Shown here: positions 1 to 7,573 of the stretch, piece by piece
How positions within the stretch are numbered: position 1 is the first letter of the stretch
Layout of the letters: the number at the start of each line of letters is the position of its first letter
From: an uncultured Clostridia bacterium
GTDB lineage: Bacteria > Bacillota > Clostridia > Oscillospirales > Butyricicoccaceae
NCBI GenBank assembly: GCA_910589115.1
Contig: CAJUSB010000021.1
Coordinates: 1 to 36,716, forward strand
Direction: 5' to 3'
DNA: 36,716 nt
The notes under the pieces: model-generated
Databases searched by the model: none
Told to the model about the DNA's origin: nothing
The model's input: only the letters and a program-made list of their open reading frames with translations
Translations under genes and position numbers: made by a program

Positions 1-28
1 CAGGAAAACCGCCTGCAAACACCTGCTA

Positions 29-54
29 TAAAGGATAATACACTATTATCCTGC
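29..54. repeat. Left inverted repeat of the putative invertible promoter
   Basis: This 26-bp element matches the reverse complement of 170-195 at 25 of 26 positions. Each copy is itself a near-perfect palindrome, with arms AGGATAATA and TATTATCCT around an asymmetric centre: CAC here, GTG in the right copy. The centre gives the two copies opposite orientation. The left copy also holds the -10 hexamer TATTAT (minus strand, 40-35) of the outward promoter. An alternative reading is that both are operators for a dimeric regulator. Confidence 0.8.
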
Positions 55-63
55 ATTTGTCAA
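35..63 (-). promoter_or_regulatory. Strong leftward promoter spanning the repeat boundary
   Basis: On the minus strand TTGACA (63-58), a 17-bp spacer and TATTAT (40-35) form a near-consensus vegetative promoter. The -35 box lies in the segment between the inverted repeats and the -10 box lies inside the left repeat. Transcription would start near position 28 and leave the window, so the controlled gene is not visible. Inversion of the segment would move the -35 box next to the right repeat, which carries the same TATTAT (184-189), and turn the promoter rightwards. Confidence 0.72.
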
Positions 64-169
64 GGCTGTTTTTCACAAATTTATACACTGCGGATTGTAA
101 GAATTCAACATAAAAACTAAATTAAGAATATTGGCCTGACTGCCTGAACGGTCGAAATTCATCGAATTC
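55..169. other. Putative invertible segment (115 bp)
   Basis: This AT-rich non-coding segment is bounded by the two inverted repeats and lies 100 bp past the 3' end of a tyrosine recombinase gene. It carries TTGACA on the minus strand at its left end. Its right end has no -35-like hexamer 17 bp before the TATTAT of the right repeat (161-166 reads ATCGAA). In the orientation shown, only the left repeat is therefore armed as a promoter. Inversion itself is inferred, not shown. Confidence 0.6.
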
Positions 170-195
170 GCAGGATAATAGTGTATTATCCTGTA
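170..195. repeat. Right inverted repeat of the putative invertible promoter
   Basis: Reverse-complement partner of 29-54 with one mismatch. It has perfect 10-bp palindromic arms around GTG (181-183). It contains TATTAT at 184-189 on the plus strand, which would become a -10 box for rightward transcription if the segment inverted. That transcript would run antisense into the 3' end of the recombinase gene. The remaining stretch to 268 holds only a short CAGCC/GGCTG hairpin (252-266) just past the recombinase stop. Confidence 0.78.
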
Positions 196-268
196 AAAAA
201 ATACATAAAATACATTATTTATTTGATTTTTGCAGTATAATTGGAGATAATCAGCCTCTACGGCTGCC

Positions 269-1174
269 CTAGCGGAACGAAAACTGGTTTCGTGGGTGTT
301 TATTCTGCATGATTTCACGCTGTTTGGCTCCGGCTACATTGGTATAAATTTGGGTCGTCACAATGGAGGCATGTCCAAGAAGCTGCTGAATGCAGCGGAT
401 ATCTACATCTGCCTCCAGTAAAAGTGTCGCTGTCGTGTGCCGGAACATATGCGGCGTGATACGCACCGGATAATCAACCAATTCGCCGTATTTCCGAACA
501 ATATTGCGCACCGACTGCTCGGAAAGCCGTCCGCCGCGCCGGTTTTGGAAAAAGAAACCGGTCCGCTCGGGCTGTGCCATTTCTTTATATTTTCGGAGGA
601 TTCCCAACACTTCCGCATTTGTGACGTGGATCATCCGCTCTTTCTTTCCCTTGCCAAAGATGCGGATAACTCCGTCAGAAAGGTCAATATCCCGCGTTTT
701 CAGCCCCGAAAGTTCGGAAACACGCATCCCTGTGGCAAACAGCATTTCCAGTACCGCAGTCTCGCAAAGCCTGAAAAGGTGCTCCGGCTGCTGGCATAAC
801 CGCTGGTGCGCTGCTTCCAGCATCTTTTCCAGCACACGGGACGGGATCACCCGCGGCAATATGACCGGCTCCGGCAGCCTGCTGTGCAGGTTCTCGAAGG
901 GATTCCCCGCCAGAAGCTGCTCGTCAATCAGCCAGGTCACAAGCGCCCGGATGGATGCAATCTTCCGTTTCACGGTGCGCGGCTTGTATTTCTGATTCAT
1001 GTATGAAATATAGGATTTTATAGTCTCCCTGCTTAAATCCGTATTTTCACCGGCCATAAATTCGGCAAATTGCCGTAAATCTATCCGGTAGGCTTTGATG
1101 GTTTTCCTGTCCAGTTTTCTCTGGTTTTGACACGCGTCCAGATATTTTTGCATGATAGGCATTGACAATTCCAT
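269..1174 (-). CDS. Tyrosine recombinase, probable DNA invertase
   Basis: A 301-residue phage-integrase-family recombinase, which cuts and rejoins DNA through a covalent 3'-phosphotyrosine. Residues 8-90 form the SAM-like core-binding domain and about 108-290 the catalytic domain. The catalytic set is complete: R151 (TGMRVSEL), K175, H242 and R245 (PHMFRHTTAT), H268 (LLGHAS) and nucleophile Y277 (QIYTNV). The ATG at 1174 is preceded by GGAGG eight bases upstream; an in-frame TTG at 1189 would overlap that site and is rejected. A possible promoter is TCGACA (1233-1228), 18 bp, CATAAT (1209-1204). The inverted repeats at 29-54 and 170-195 just beyond its stop suggest a dedicated invertase, as with Fim-type switches. 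A general Xer or integrase role cannot be excluded, but the more XerC-like protein in this window is at 26231-27274. Confidence 0.88.
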   Translation of the reverse strand: MELSMPIMQKYLDACQNQRKLDRKTIKAYRIDLRQFAEFMAGENTDLSRETIKSYISYMNQKYKPRTVKRKIASIRALVTWLIDEQLLAGNPFENLHSRLPEPVILPRVIPSRVLEKMLEAAHQRLCQQPEHLFRLCETAVLEMLFATGMRVSELSGLKTRDIDLSDGVIRIFGKGKKERMIHVTNAEVLGILRKYKEMAQPERTGFFFQNRRGGRLSEQSVRNIVRKYGELVDYPVRITPHMFRHTTATLLLEADVDIRCIQQLLGHASIVTTQIYTNVAGAKQREIMQNKHPRNQFSFR

Positions 1175-1281
1175 TTTCTGTACCTCCAAAGGTTGGATAC
1201 TCTATTATGGCAGAAAATGTCATATTTTGTCGAGCCATGTTATAGGTTTAATTTCCAAACACCCATTTTTACGCAAAAAAT

Positions 1282-1337
1282 ATCCCTTTATTGACCGGCT
1301 GCCACTAGTTGGCATTCCGTTTCATCAATAAAGGGAT
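1282..1337 (-). terminator. Probable terminator of the sigH/zinc-ribbon unit
   Basis: Perfect 13-bp inverted repeat (ATCCCTTTATTGA at 1282-1294, its complement at 1325-1337) with a 30-nt loop. On the minus strand the stem is followed by ATTTTTT (1281-1275). The long loop is unusual and has an internal ACTAGT palindrome. The gap 1175-1604 otherwise holds the recombinase promoter and one family A repeat. Confidence 0.55.
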
Positions 1338-1384
1338 GTTTCCGCATATTTGATTTATGCATCAGACTGCACCCGGCTTCCGAT

Positions 1385-1467
1385 CCCGCCCGCAGGCGAT
1401 GGACGGGAGTCCAGAGGGACGAGTCCCTCTGGCGCTGTCCGCGCAGGACCGCCCGCCGCGCAGGCGA
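1385..1467 (+). repeat. Family A dispersed hairpin repeat, copy A1
   Basis: GC-rich intergenic repeat. It begins CCCGCCCGCAGGCGATGG, has a central perfect stem CCAGAGGGAC-GA-GTCCCTCTGG (1411-1432), and ends in CCGCCCGCCGCGCAGGCG. It recurs at 7627, 13409, 13581, 17028, 29319, 31638, 34876 and 36590. No open reading frame is conserved between copies. Confidence 0.85.
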
Positions 1468-1604
1468 ACCAAACGAGCGGCACCGCATTCCATACGGAGA
1501 AGGCGCAAAAAAAGCGACACCTGAACGGTATCGCTTTTTCGTGCGGTTATTCGTTTGCGCCAGCCTGAGCCTGGCAAATGCTGGCAAAGACGTGCGCATG
1601 TTGA

Positions 1605-1880
1605 TTACTCCTGACGCATTTTCGCGAAGCACTCGCTGCAATACACCGGACGGTCAGACTTGGGCTCGAAAGGAACCTTTGCCTCGCCGCCGCAGGAAGC
1701 ACATCTGGCAGTGAAATATTCACGCGGCCCGCGAGCTGCGTTCTTACGCGCGTCACGGCAGGCCTTGCAGCGCTGGGGCTCATTCTGGAAGCCGCGCTCT
1801 GCGTAAAACTCCTGCTCACCGGCGGTGAAAACGAAATCGCTTCCGCATTCTTTGCATTTCAATGTCTTGTCCTGGTACAT
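1605..1880 (-). CDS. Small double zinc-ribbon protein
   Basis: A 91-residue cytoplasmic protein with four CxxC knuckles: C9/C12, C38/C41, C60/C63 and C81/C84. These fit two zinc-binding ribbons. The N-terminal half resembles the probable zinc-ribbon family often annotated zf-trcl (similar start, then FY.ERGF and a CKACR motif). The C-terminal half is a second CxxC..CxxC unit. The ATG at 1880 has AAGGAGAGG upstream. It lies 64 bp downstream of the SigH-type sigma gene on the same strand, so the two are probably co-transcribed and end at the hairpin 1282-1337. The molecular role is unknown; nucleic-acid or protein binding is only a guess from the fold. Confidence 0.82.
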   Translation of the reverse strand: MYQDKTLKCKECGSDFVFTAGEQEFYAERGFQNEPQRCKACRDARKNAARGPREYFTARCASCGGEAKVPFEPKSDRPVYCSECFAKMRQE

Positions 1881-1944
1881 GGTTTCTACCTCTCCTTGAT
1901 TACGCTGCCCCGGGTCTCTGGGGCGGTTTGGAATTTATTTGCGC

Positions 1945-2583
1945 TCAGGGCGTTGCCCTGTTGTCGCCTGACAGCTGTGCCGATTTGCGCCGGATGCGCT
2001 GGACGGCATTATCCACGGATTTGACTGGTCTTCCCAACTTTGCGGCCATTTCTTCATAGGAATAACCATCCAAAAACAGGGATAAAACCTTGCCCTCGAA
2101 ATCAGACAGCAGGCGGCCAAGCTGCGTGAGCAGCTCATCGCGTGCTTCCATGCCAATGACCAACGCCTCGGGATCTGCGGCCGGACCGGAGACCCGCGTA
2201 CTGGACTGGGCAATGTCTTCAAACAGAGGCTTTTCCAAAGGGACGGCGTCATTCAATACGCTGTGCTTTGAGGCCAGCGAAGAACGGACTGCCGAAATGA
2301 CAGCACGGGAAATACAGACCCGCGCATATTGACTGAACGGAACGCCGCGTGCAGGCTCAAACTCATGCACAGCATTCAGCAGGCCGAGCATCCCCTCCTG
2401 AATCAGATCGTCGGAATCTGCACCGGCCAGAAAATAAGGCCGCGCACAGCTCTTCACCAGCCGGAAGCAGCGCCGAACCAGCAGGTCACCTGCCTCCCGT
2501 TCACCTGCGCGCATTGCTTCAAGCAGTTCTTCTTCCGTTCGTTCCGGCAGCGCCCCCGCTGCGATCTCGTATCCATTCATCAT
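1945..2583 (-). CDS. sigH: RNA polymerase sigma factor SigH-type (Spo0H)
   Basis: A 212-residue sigma-70-family factor close in layout to Bacillus SigH, the sigma factor that starts sporulation gene expression. Region 2 is seen in ARPYFLAGADSDDLIQEG and FSQYARVCISRAVISAV. Region 4 is seen in LLSDFEGKVLSLFLDG followed by SYEEMAAKLGRPVKSVDNA, the helix-turn-helix that reads the -35 element. The start is placed at the ATG at 2583 (2580 is equally possible), because the longer frame back to 2646 runs over a consensus promoter. Only about four bases separate the predicted transcription start from the ATG, so the message looks nearly leaderless and no ribosome-binding site is seen. The zinc-ribbon gene follows. 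Spo0A is encoded at the other end of the window. Confidence 0.9.
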   Translation of the reverse strand: MMNGYEIAAGALPERTEEELLEAMRAGEREAGDLLVRRCFRLVKSCARPYFLAGADSDDLIQEGMLGLLNAVHEFEPARGVPFSQYARVCISRAVISAVRSSLASKHSVLNDAVPLEKPLFEDIAQSSTRVSGPAADPEALVIGMEARDELLTQLGRLLSDFEGKVLSLFLDGYSYEEMAAKLGRPVKSVDNAVQRIRRKSAQLSGDNRATP

Positions 2584-2593
2584 TTCAAATGCT

Positions 2594-2622
2594 ATTATAT
2601 ATGAGACTGCCTCCAATGTCAA
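2594..2622 (-). promoter_or_regulatory. Consensus vegetative promoter of sigH
   Basis: TTGACA (2622-2617), exactly 17 bp, then TATAAT (2599-2594) on the minus strand: a perfect consensus match. The predicted start is near 2587, four bases before the ATG at 2583. Confidence 0.85.
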
Positions 2623-2680
2623 GTAGGGCTTGTATTTTTTATACAAACTGTGACATTTCCGACATCATTATTTGTTTATT

Positions 2681-2687
2681 TTCGACA
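2681..2687 (-). promoter_or_regulatory. 0A box upstream of sigH
   Basis: A perfect TGTCGAA on the minus strand, within TTGTCGAAAAT. It matches the Spo0A-binding consensus TGNCGAA and lies 59 bp upstream of the sigH -35 box. Identical heptamers occur upstream of spo0A in this window. A 7-mer alone is weak evidence, but the position is suitable for an activator. Confidence 0.45.
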
Positions 2688-2752
2688 ATATTTTTCGTGC
2701 AAAAATCTCCGTTTGAGACATTCCGCACGGTTGCGGCCTCGGCGGAGGGAGT

Positions 2753-2936
2753 TACTGCCCTCCCGCCCTGCGCGGGCAGCGGCAAGGCTCCGCCCTGCAC
2801 CCGCGATTTTTTTATAAAAAAATCGAGTAAAAACTTTAATCCCGCTGCGGCGGGGGTGGGTGCGTTTCCACTCCTTTTTGCCTGCTGCCCCGCCCGCCAA
2901 AAGGACGGCGGGCGGGGTGGTATAATGCGGTGCGGA
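2753..2936 (-). repeat. Family B dispersed repeat, copy B1
   Basis: Minus-oriented full copy of a second intergenic repeat family. From right to left it has a CCCCGCCCGCC / GGCGGGCGGGG stem, a CCGCCGCAGCGGGATTAAAG stretch, the AT dyad CGATTTTTTT-AAAAAAATCG, and a GCAGGGC / GCCCTGC GC-rich end. It fills the gap between sigH and glmS. Other full copies are at 5446 and 19008. Confidence 0.85.
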
Positions 2937-2992
2937 TGGTTTTCGTGGATATCTATAGTTTATGATGTGTGATGCAAAAAGATTTCAAAAGG

Positions 2993-4831
2993 TTACTCTA
3001 CGGTTACGGATTTTGCAAGGTTTCTCGGTTTATCTACATCGCAATTCCGCTCGACTGCCACATAATAGGCCAGCAGCTGAAGCGGGATAATCGACAACGA
3101 TGCCGCAAAGCGCTCCGGGCAGGCTGGCAGGCGGATGACCCCCTTACAAACTGATGTGTCGCCGTCAAACTCATCCGTCGTGACCAGTACCACCTCTGCG
3201 CCGCGTGAGGCTACCTCGCGAATATTCGATACCGTCTTTTCAAACAGCTGCTTTTGGGTTGCCAGTGCAACGACCAGCGTCCCCTCTTCTATCAGCGAAA
3301 TTGTGCCGTGCTTGAGTTCACCCGCTGCGTAAGCCTCTGAATGGACGTATGAGATTTCTTTCAGTTTCAAAGAGGCCTCTAATGCTGCCGCGTAATCCAA
3401 TCCACGCCCCAGATAAAACACGCTGGAACGGTTGGAATACTGGCTCGCCAGACACTGCATGGTTTTCACGCAGTCAAGCGCATGTCGGACACCCTCCGAC
3501 AAGGAAAGCAATTCCCTGCAAAGCTCCTCCTCCTGCTCCAGCTGCAAAACGCCCCTTGCCAGCGCTGCCCGTGCCGCAATCAGATAAAGTGCGGCAAGCT
3601 GCGCCGAATAGCCCTTTGTCGTTGCAACTGCAATCTCTGGCCCAGCCCAGGTATAGAGTACCCCATCGGCTTCCCGGGCAATAGAAGAAGATACAACGTT
3701 TACAATCGCCACCGTATACGCCCCGGCCTCTTTTGCCTGACGCAGGGCCGCTAACGTATCAGCCGTTTCGCCTGACTGACTGATGACAAGACACAAATCA
3801 TTTTTATCAATAATCGGGTTGGAATAGCGGAACTCGGATGCAACCGTCGCCTCACAGCGCACACGGCACAATCCCTCAATCACCGCACGCCCGACCATGC
3901 CCGCGTGCAATGCAGAACCGCAAGCAATAATATGAATATTTTGTATGCTGCGCAGACGTTCATCCGTCAGGCCGCTTTCTTCCAACTTGATCCGGCCATC
4001 CTGAATGCGCGGGCGCAGTGTATCCGCAACCGCACGGGGCTGCTCCATGATCTCCTTGAGCATGAAATGGGCATAACCGCCCTTTTCCGCTGCGGAAAGA
4101 TCCCAGCTGACCTCCTGCACCGGCTTTTCCACTACGTCGCCGAGCTGGTTATATACGGTCACCTTATCAGGCCGTACAACTGCAACCTCATTGTCATCCA
4201 AAATAATATACCGGCGCGTGCGCGAAATAATTGCAGTAATATCAGAAGCAATTAAATTTTCACCCTCGCCAAGGCCGATAATCAACGGGTTATCCCGCCG
4301 GGCGGCAACAATTTCATTCTGGTCGGCCATGCTGACCACGCCCAGCGCATACGAGCCGCGCAGCAGCCCCACCGCCTTGAGCACGGTCTGCGCAAGGTCT
4401 TCCTGGCGCCCTGTGTACAGATAATCAATCAAATGCGCAACCGTCTCGGTATCGGTTTCCGACTGGAATTCATATCCGTGCTTTTCCAGCTGCTGGCGCA
4501 AAAACAGGTAGTTTTCAATAATCCCATTGTGCACGACCGCTACCTTGCCGTCCCGGCCGCCAAGGTGCGGGTGCGAATTGCGGTCAGACGGGCTCCCGTG
4601 GGTCGCCCAGCGGGTATGCCCGATTCCGCAGGTGCTGCATAAGCCGCCCTCTTCCCGGATTTTTTCTTCCAGATTCATAATGCGCCCTTTGGTCTTTATG
4701 ACTTCCAGGCCATGGTCAGTAAACGCAGCAATCCCAGCCGAATCATAACCACGGTATTCCAGGCTGTACAGTCCGTTCATTAAAATGGGAAGGGCATTTT
4801 CCTGCCCCGTAAATCCTACAATGCCACACAT
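2993..4831 (-). CDS. glmS: Glutamine-fructose-6-phosphate aminotransferase
   Basis: A 612-residue GlmS, which makes glucosamine-6-phosphate from fructose-6-phosphate and glutamine. This is the entry step to UDP-GlcNAc and peptidoglycan. The start MCGIVGF exposes the N-terminal cysteine nucleophile of the glutaminase domain (about 1-240). Two SIS domains follow (about 290-425 and 460-600), with ISQSGETADT and an ending of DKPRNLAKSVTVE, the family's invariant C-terminus. The frame is open for 55 codons upstream, but the MCGIVG rule fixes the ATG at 4831, with GGAGGG twelve bases before it. The length is typical. Expression is controlled by the ribozyme at 4978-5134. Confidence 0.97.
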   Translation of the reverse strand: MCGIVGFTGQENALPILMNGLYSLEYRGYDSAGIAAFTDHGLEVIKTKGRIMNLEEKIREEGGLCSTCGIGHTRWATHGSPSDRNSHPHLGGRDGKVAVVHNGIIENYLFLRQQLEKHGYEFQSETDTETVAHLIDYLYTGRQEDLAQTVLKAVGLLRGSYALGVVSMADQNEIVAARRDNPLIIGLGEGENLIASDITAIISRTRRYIILDDNEVAVVRPDKVTVYNQLGDVVEKPVQEVSWDLSAAEKGGYAHFMLKEIMEQPRAVADTLRPRIQDGRIKLEESGLTDERLRSIQNIHIIACGSALHAGMVGRAVIEGLCRVRCEATVASEFRYSNPIIDKNDLCLVISQSGETADTLAALRQAKEAGAYTVAIVNVVSSSIAREADGVLYTWAGPEIAVATTKGYSAQLAALYLIAARAALARGVLQLEQEEELCRELLSLSEGVRHALDCVKTMQCLASQYSNRSSVFYLGRGLDYAAALEASLKLKEISYVHSEAYAAGELKHGTISLIEEGTLVVALATQKQLFEKTVSNIREVASRGAEVVLVTTDEFDGDTSVCKGVIRLPACPERFAASLSIIPLQLLAYYVAVERNCDVDKPRNLAKSVTVE

Positions 4832-4977
4832 ATTAAAGCTCAGCCCTCCAAGCTGTATAAAACATGCCAAACCCGCTGGGCTACCGGTTGTGTGCGGACC
4901 GGTCACCCCAAATGCAGGGCTGCTTGTCAAACAATCCAAATAAATGTAAAATTGCATACCCGTTTTTGGGCGCAAAA

Positions 4978-5134
4978 AGGGTGTGTTTTGCCGCACCGCT
5001 TTGTCCCCGGGATCACTCCCGGGTTTTGCCCGGCCGGCTCACGACCAACTCACCCGCTTGGCCGAAGGGCATCCGCCGAATTTTCGATCACCCTTAACCT
5101 CGTCAACTGCCCATGCATGGACAGTTCTGGCGCT
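4978..5134 (-). ncRNA. glmS ribozyme (glucosamine-6-phosphate riboswitch)
   Basis: The minus strand contains the conserved glmS ribozyme core in order: A|GCGCCAGAACTG at the 5' end, CAGTTGACGAGG, ATCGAAAATTCGGCGGATG, and a 3' domain with GGGACAAAGC. Self-cleavage is expected between A5134 and G5133. In the known mechanism glucosamine-6-phosphate acts as cofactor, and the cleaved message is degraded, giving feedback on GlmS. About 146 nt separate its end from the glmS start codon. The first strand (P2) is closed by AACTG/CAGTT. The 3' boundary is approximate. Confidence 0.93.
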
Positions 5135-5192
5135 TTTTATATTCTGTTATCATTTCCGGCAGTTATCACATCCTTCCTTTGCACACCCCGAC

Positions 5193-5221
5193 ATTATATC
5201 ACGATGCGTGAGATTATACAA
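5193..5221 (-). promoter_or_regulatory. Promoter of the glmS ribozyme transcript
   Basis: TATAAT (5198-5193) on the minus strand has TTGTAT (5221-5216) exactly 17 bp upstream. The start is predicted near 5186, about 52 nt before the ribozyme cleavage site. Confidence 0.6.
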
Positions 5222-5348
5222 GAAAAATTTGCGGCAGCACCCGGGATAGCCATCGGTTTTGTGCATCCTGTACAGGAAAACCAGCAAACCATCCAGAGCA
5301 AAGCACGATCTCAAGCGCCAAAGTATCTGATACGGACGTGAAAAGCAC

Positions 5349-5377
5349 TTGTCAAAGCCAGATCCTATCTGTATAAT
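5349..5377 (+). promoter_or_regulatory. Promoter of the adenylate cyclase gene
   Basis: TTGTCA (5349-5354), a 17-bp spacer and TATAAT (5372-5377). Transcription from near 5384 gives a leader of about 267 nt that contains the whole B2 repeat. Confidence 0.7.
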
Positions 5378-5445
5378 ATTAGAAAAGAAGCCGCCCCATT
5401 GCCCCATATCCAGCAAAATCCACAAACCTTGATTCTACGCCGAAC

Positions 5446-5608
5446 CATACCACCCCGCCCGCCGTCCTTTTGGCGGGCGGGGCAGAACGCACAAACGGCA
5501 AAAAACGCACCCCTTCCCCGCCGCAGCGGGACTAAAGTTTTTACTCGATTTTTTTACAAAAAAATCGCGGGTGCAGGGCGGCGCCCTGCCGCTGCCCGCG
5601 CAGGGCCG
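5446..5608 (+). repeat. Family B dispersed repeat, copy B2
   Basis: Full plus-oriented copy: the CCCCGCCCGCC/GGCGGGCGGGG stem, CCCGCCGCAGCGGGACTAAAG, the dyad CGATTTTTTT-AC-AAAAAAATCG, and the GCAGGGC...GCCCTGC end. It lies between the promoter at 5349 and the cyclase start at 5651, so it is predicted to be transcribed in that leader. Confidence 0.85.
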
Positions 5609-5650
5609 TTTGCGTATCAGAGCAGAACACGCGGCAGAAATGGAGTGTAT

Positions 5651-7462
5651 ATGAACAAAATAAAGAAATGGAAGACACAAATCACCGCCGTGATCCTTGC
5701 AGGGGCGCTGACGCTGCTTTGCGGTACAGGCCTGTTGGACGCGGAGGATCATGCCGCCGCAGATGCGCTTTATCAGCACCGCAGCGCCGCTGACGGCGAG
5801 ATCGTGCTCGTTGGCATAGATGACCGCGCAATCGAACAGTTCGGCCCCTATGGCCAATGGGACCGGGACATTATTTCTATGGTCCTGGAAGCCCTGAACC
5901 AGTCCGAAGACTGCCGCCCGGCAGCCATCGGCCTTGACGTGCTGTATACCGGGCAGTCATCAGTGCCCGAATACGATGCCTGGCTGGCTGAAGCCGCAGG
6001 CGCTTACGGTAATGTCGTGACCGCAGGCGCGGCACGCTTCGGTACCGCAATGGCTGAAGCCACAGACGGCGAATATTATCTGGAAGACTTCTCCATCCTC
6101 GAGTTTGAAGAACCCTATGAGGCGCTCCGACAAGCTACCACCCAGGGCCACATTAACGCAATGCTGGATAAAGACGGCATCCTCCGCCACCACCTGCTGC
6201 GCTATACCCTGCCGGATGGACGCGAAATGCCCTCTATGGCGCTTGCACTCGTGCAAATGTACCGCAGCTACTGGGAGCAGGACCCGGTCACACTTCCGCC
6301 TATCAATACCCGTGGTTTTTGGTACGTGCCTTTCTGCGGCCTGCCCGGGGATTTTGATGAGTCGATCTCCGTGGCCGATCTGGTTTCCGGGGATATCCCC
6401 GCAGACTATTTCGCGGGAAAAATTGTGCTCGTCGGCCCCTATACCGTTGGCCTCCAGGATAATTACGTGACCGCCATTGACCATGCACAGCAAATGTTCG
6501 GCGTTGAGTATCAGGCAAATGCTGTACAGGCACTGCTGTGGGAAGATTACAAGCATGAAGCCAGCACCGGCATTCAGCTCGCCGTACTGTTTGTGCTGCT
6601 TCTGGCCTGTGTCTGGGGCTTCTGGAACAGGCATGTACTCGCCGCAACTACATTATGGATTGCACTCTGCGGCGGCTGGGTGCTCGCCTGCATCGGTGCG
6701 TACCGGCTGGGCTGGGTGCTGCATGTGCTGTGGGTCCCGTTGGGCGCAACCGTTCTTTATGCAGGTTTTTTAGCAGTCAATTACTTACAGGCCGCCGCCG
6801 AACGCCGGCAAGTGACCAGCACCTTCAAACGCTATGTTGCCCCCGAAATCGTCAACGAAATTTTGAAAGAAGGAACCGAATCCCTCGGTCTCGGCGGCAA
6901 ATTAAGCACCATCGCAGTGCTGTTTGTAGACGTGCGCGGCTTCACCACCATGTCGGAAGCGCTGGAAGCGCCGCAGGTAGTTGCCATCCTGAACCGTTAT
7001 CTGACGTTGATTTCCGACTGCATCCTGAAAAACGGCGGTACCCTGGATAAGTTTGTAGGGGATGCAGCAATGGCTTTCTGGGGTGCGCCGCTGCCGCAGG
7101 AAGACTATATTATGCAGGCCGTCCGGGCAGCCGCTGATATGGTCAGCGGATCAGAAGCCCTTTCCGAGGAGCTGACAGCGCAGTTCGGACGCACAGTATC
7201 TTTCGGCATCGGTGTACATGTCGGGGAAGCCGTCGTCGGCAATATCGGCTCCCCGCAGCGCATGGACTATACCGCCATTGGCGACACCGTGAACACCGCC
7301 GCCCGGCTTGAAGCCAACGCGCCCGCCGGTACAATTTATATTTCCCGTGCGGTTGCTGATGCGCTTGCAGGCCGTATTCAGGCAAGCTCCCTGGGCGGCA
7401 CAATCAAACTCAAAGGCAAAAAAGACGGGTTTGAAGTATTGACCCTTGACAAAATTTTATAG
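5651..7462 (+). CDS. CHASE2-domain class III adenylate cyclase
   Basis: A 603-residue membrane-bound cyclase predicted to make cAMP from ATP. Residues 11-30 are an N-terminal membrane anchor. Residues 35-300 form an extracytoplasmic CHASE2 sensor, with VLVGIDDRAIEQFGPYGQW and the GKIVLVGPY motif. Residues 307-378 give three membrane segments, and 415-580 the cyclase domain. Visible catalytic residues are metal-binding D427 (LFVDVRGFT) and D471, adenine-selecting K467 (LDKFVGD), T541 in the DYTAIGDTVNTAARLE motif, N548 and R552. K plus T favours ATP over GTP. The ATG at 5651 follows GGAG by seven bases; the open frame back to 5399 runs through a repeat. It has its own promoter and terminator. 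Such cyclases are uncommon in Clostridia, and the ligand of the sensor is unknown. Confidence 0.92.
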   Translation: MNKIKKWKTQITAVILAGALTLLCGTGLLDAEDHAAADALYQHRSAADGEIVLVGIDDRAIEQFGPYGQWDRDIISMVLEALNQSEDCRPAAIGLDVLYTGQSSVPEYDAWLAEAAGAYGNVVTAGAARFGTAMAEATDGEYYLEDFSILEFEEPYEALRQATTQGHINAMLDKDGILRHHLLRYTLPDGREMPSMALALVQMYRSYWEQDPVTLPPINTRGFWYVPFCGLPGDFDESISVADLVSGDIPADYFAGKIVLVGPYTVGLQDNYVTAIDHAQQMFGVEYQANAVQALLWEDYKHEASTGIQLAVLFVLLLACVWGFWNRHVLAATTLWIALCGGWVLACIGAYRLGWVLHVLWVPLGATVLYAGFLAVNYLQAAAERRQVTSTFKRYVAPEIVNEILKEGTESLGLGGKLSTIAVLFVDVRGFTTMSEALEAPQVVAILNRYLTLISDCILKNGGTLDKFVGDAAMAFWGAPLPQEDYIMQAVRAAADMVSGSEALSEELTAQFGRTVSFGIGVHVGEAVVGNIGSPQRMDYTAIGDTVNTAARLEANAPAGTIYISRAVADALAGRIQASSLGGTIKLKGKKDGFEVLTLDKIL

Positions 7463-7472
7463 TATGCAAGAT

Positions 7473-7515
7473 AAAACGGATGAAGCGGGTATGCTCCCAT
7501 TTCATCCGTTTTTTT
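7473..7515 (+). terminator. Rho-independent terminator of the cyclase gene
   Basis: 12-bp stem AAAACGGATGAA (7473-7484) / TTCATCCGTTTT (7501-7512) with a 16-nt loop and a run of seven T ending at 7515, directly after the stop codon. Confidence 0.92.
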
Positions 7516-7573
7516 ATCTATCCCATATTATTGATACTCACATGCGGAAAGGCTTTCTGCGGCCGCTCCTTCG

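Noticed and set aside
1288..1641. 117-codon minus-strand frame through a family A repeat
   Set aside because: It crosses the terminator hairpin and a non-coding repeat and overlaps the zinc-ribbon gene.
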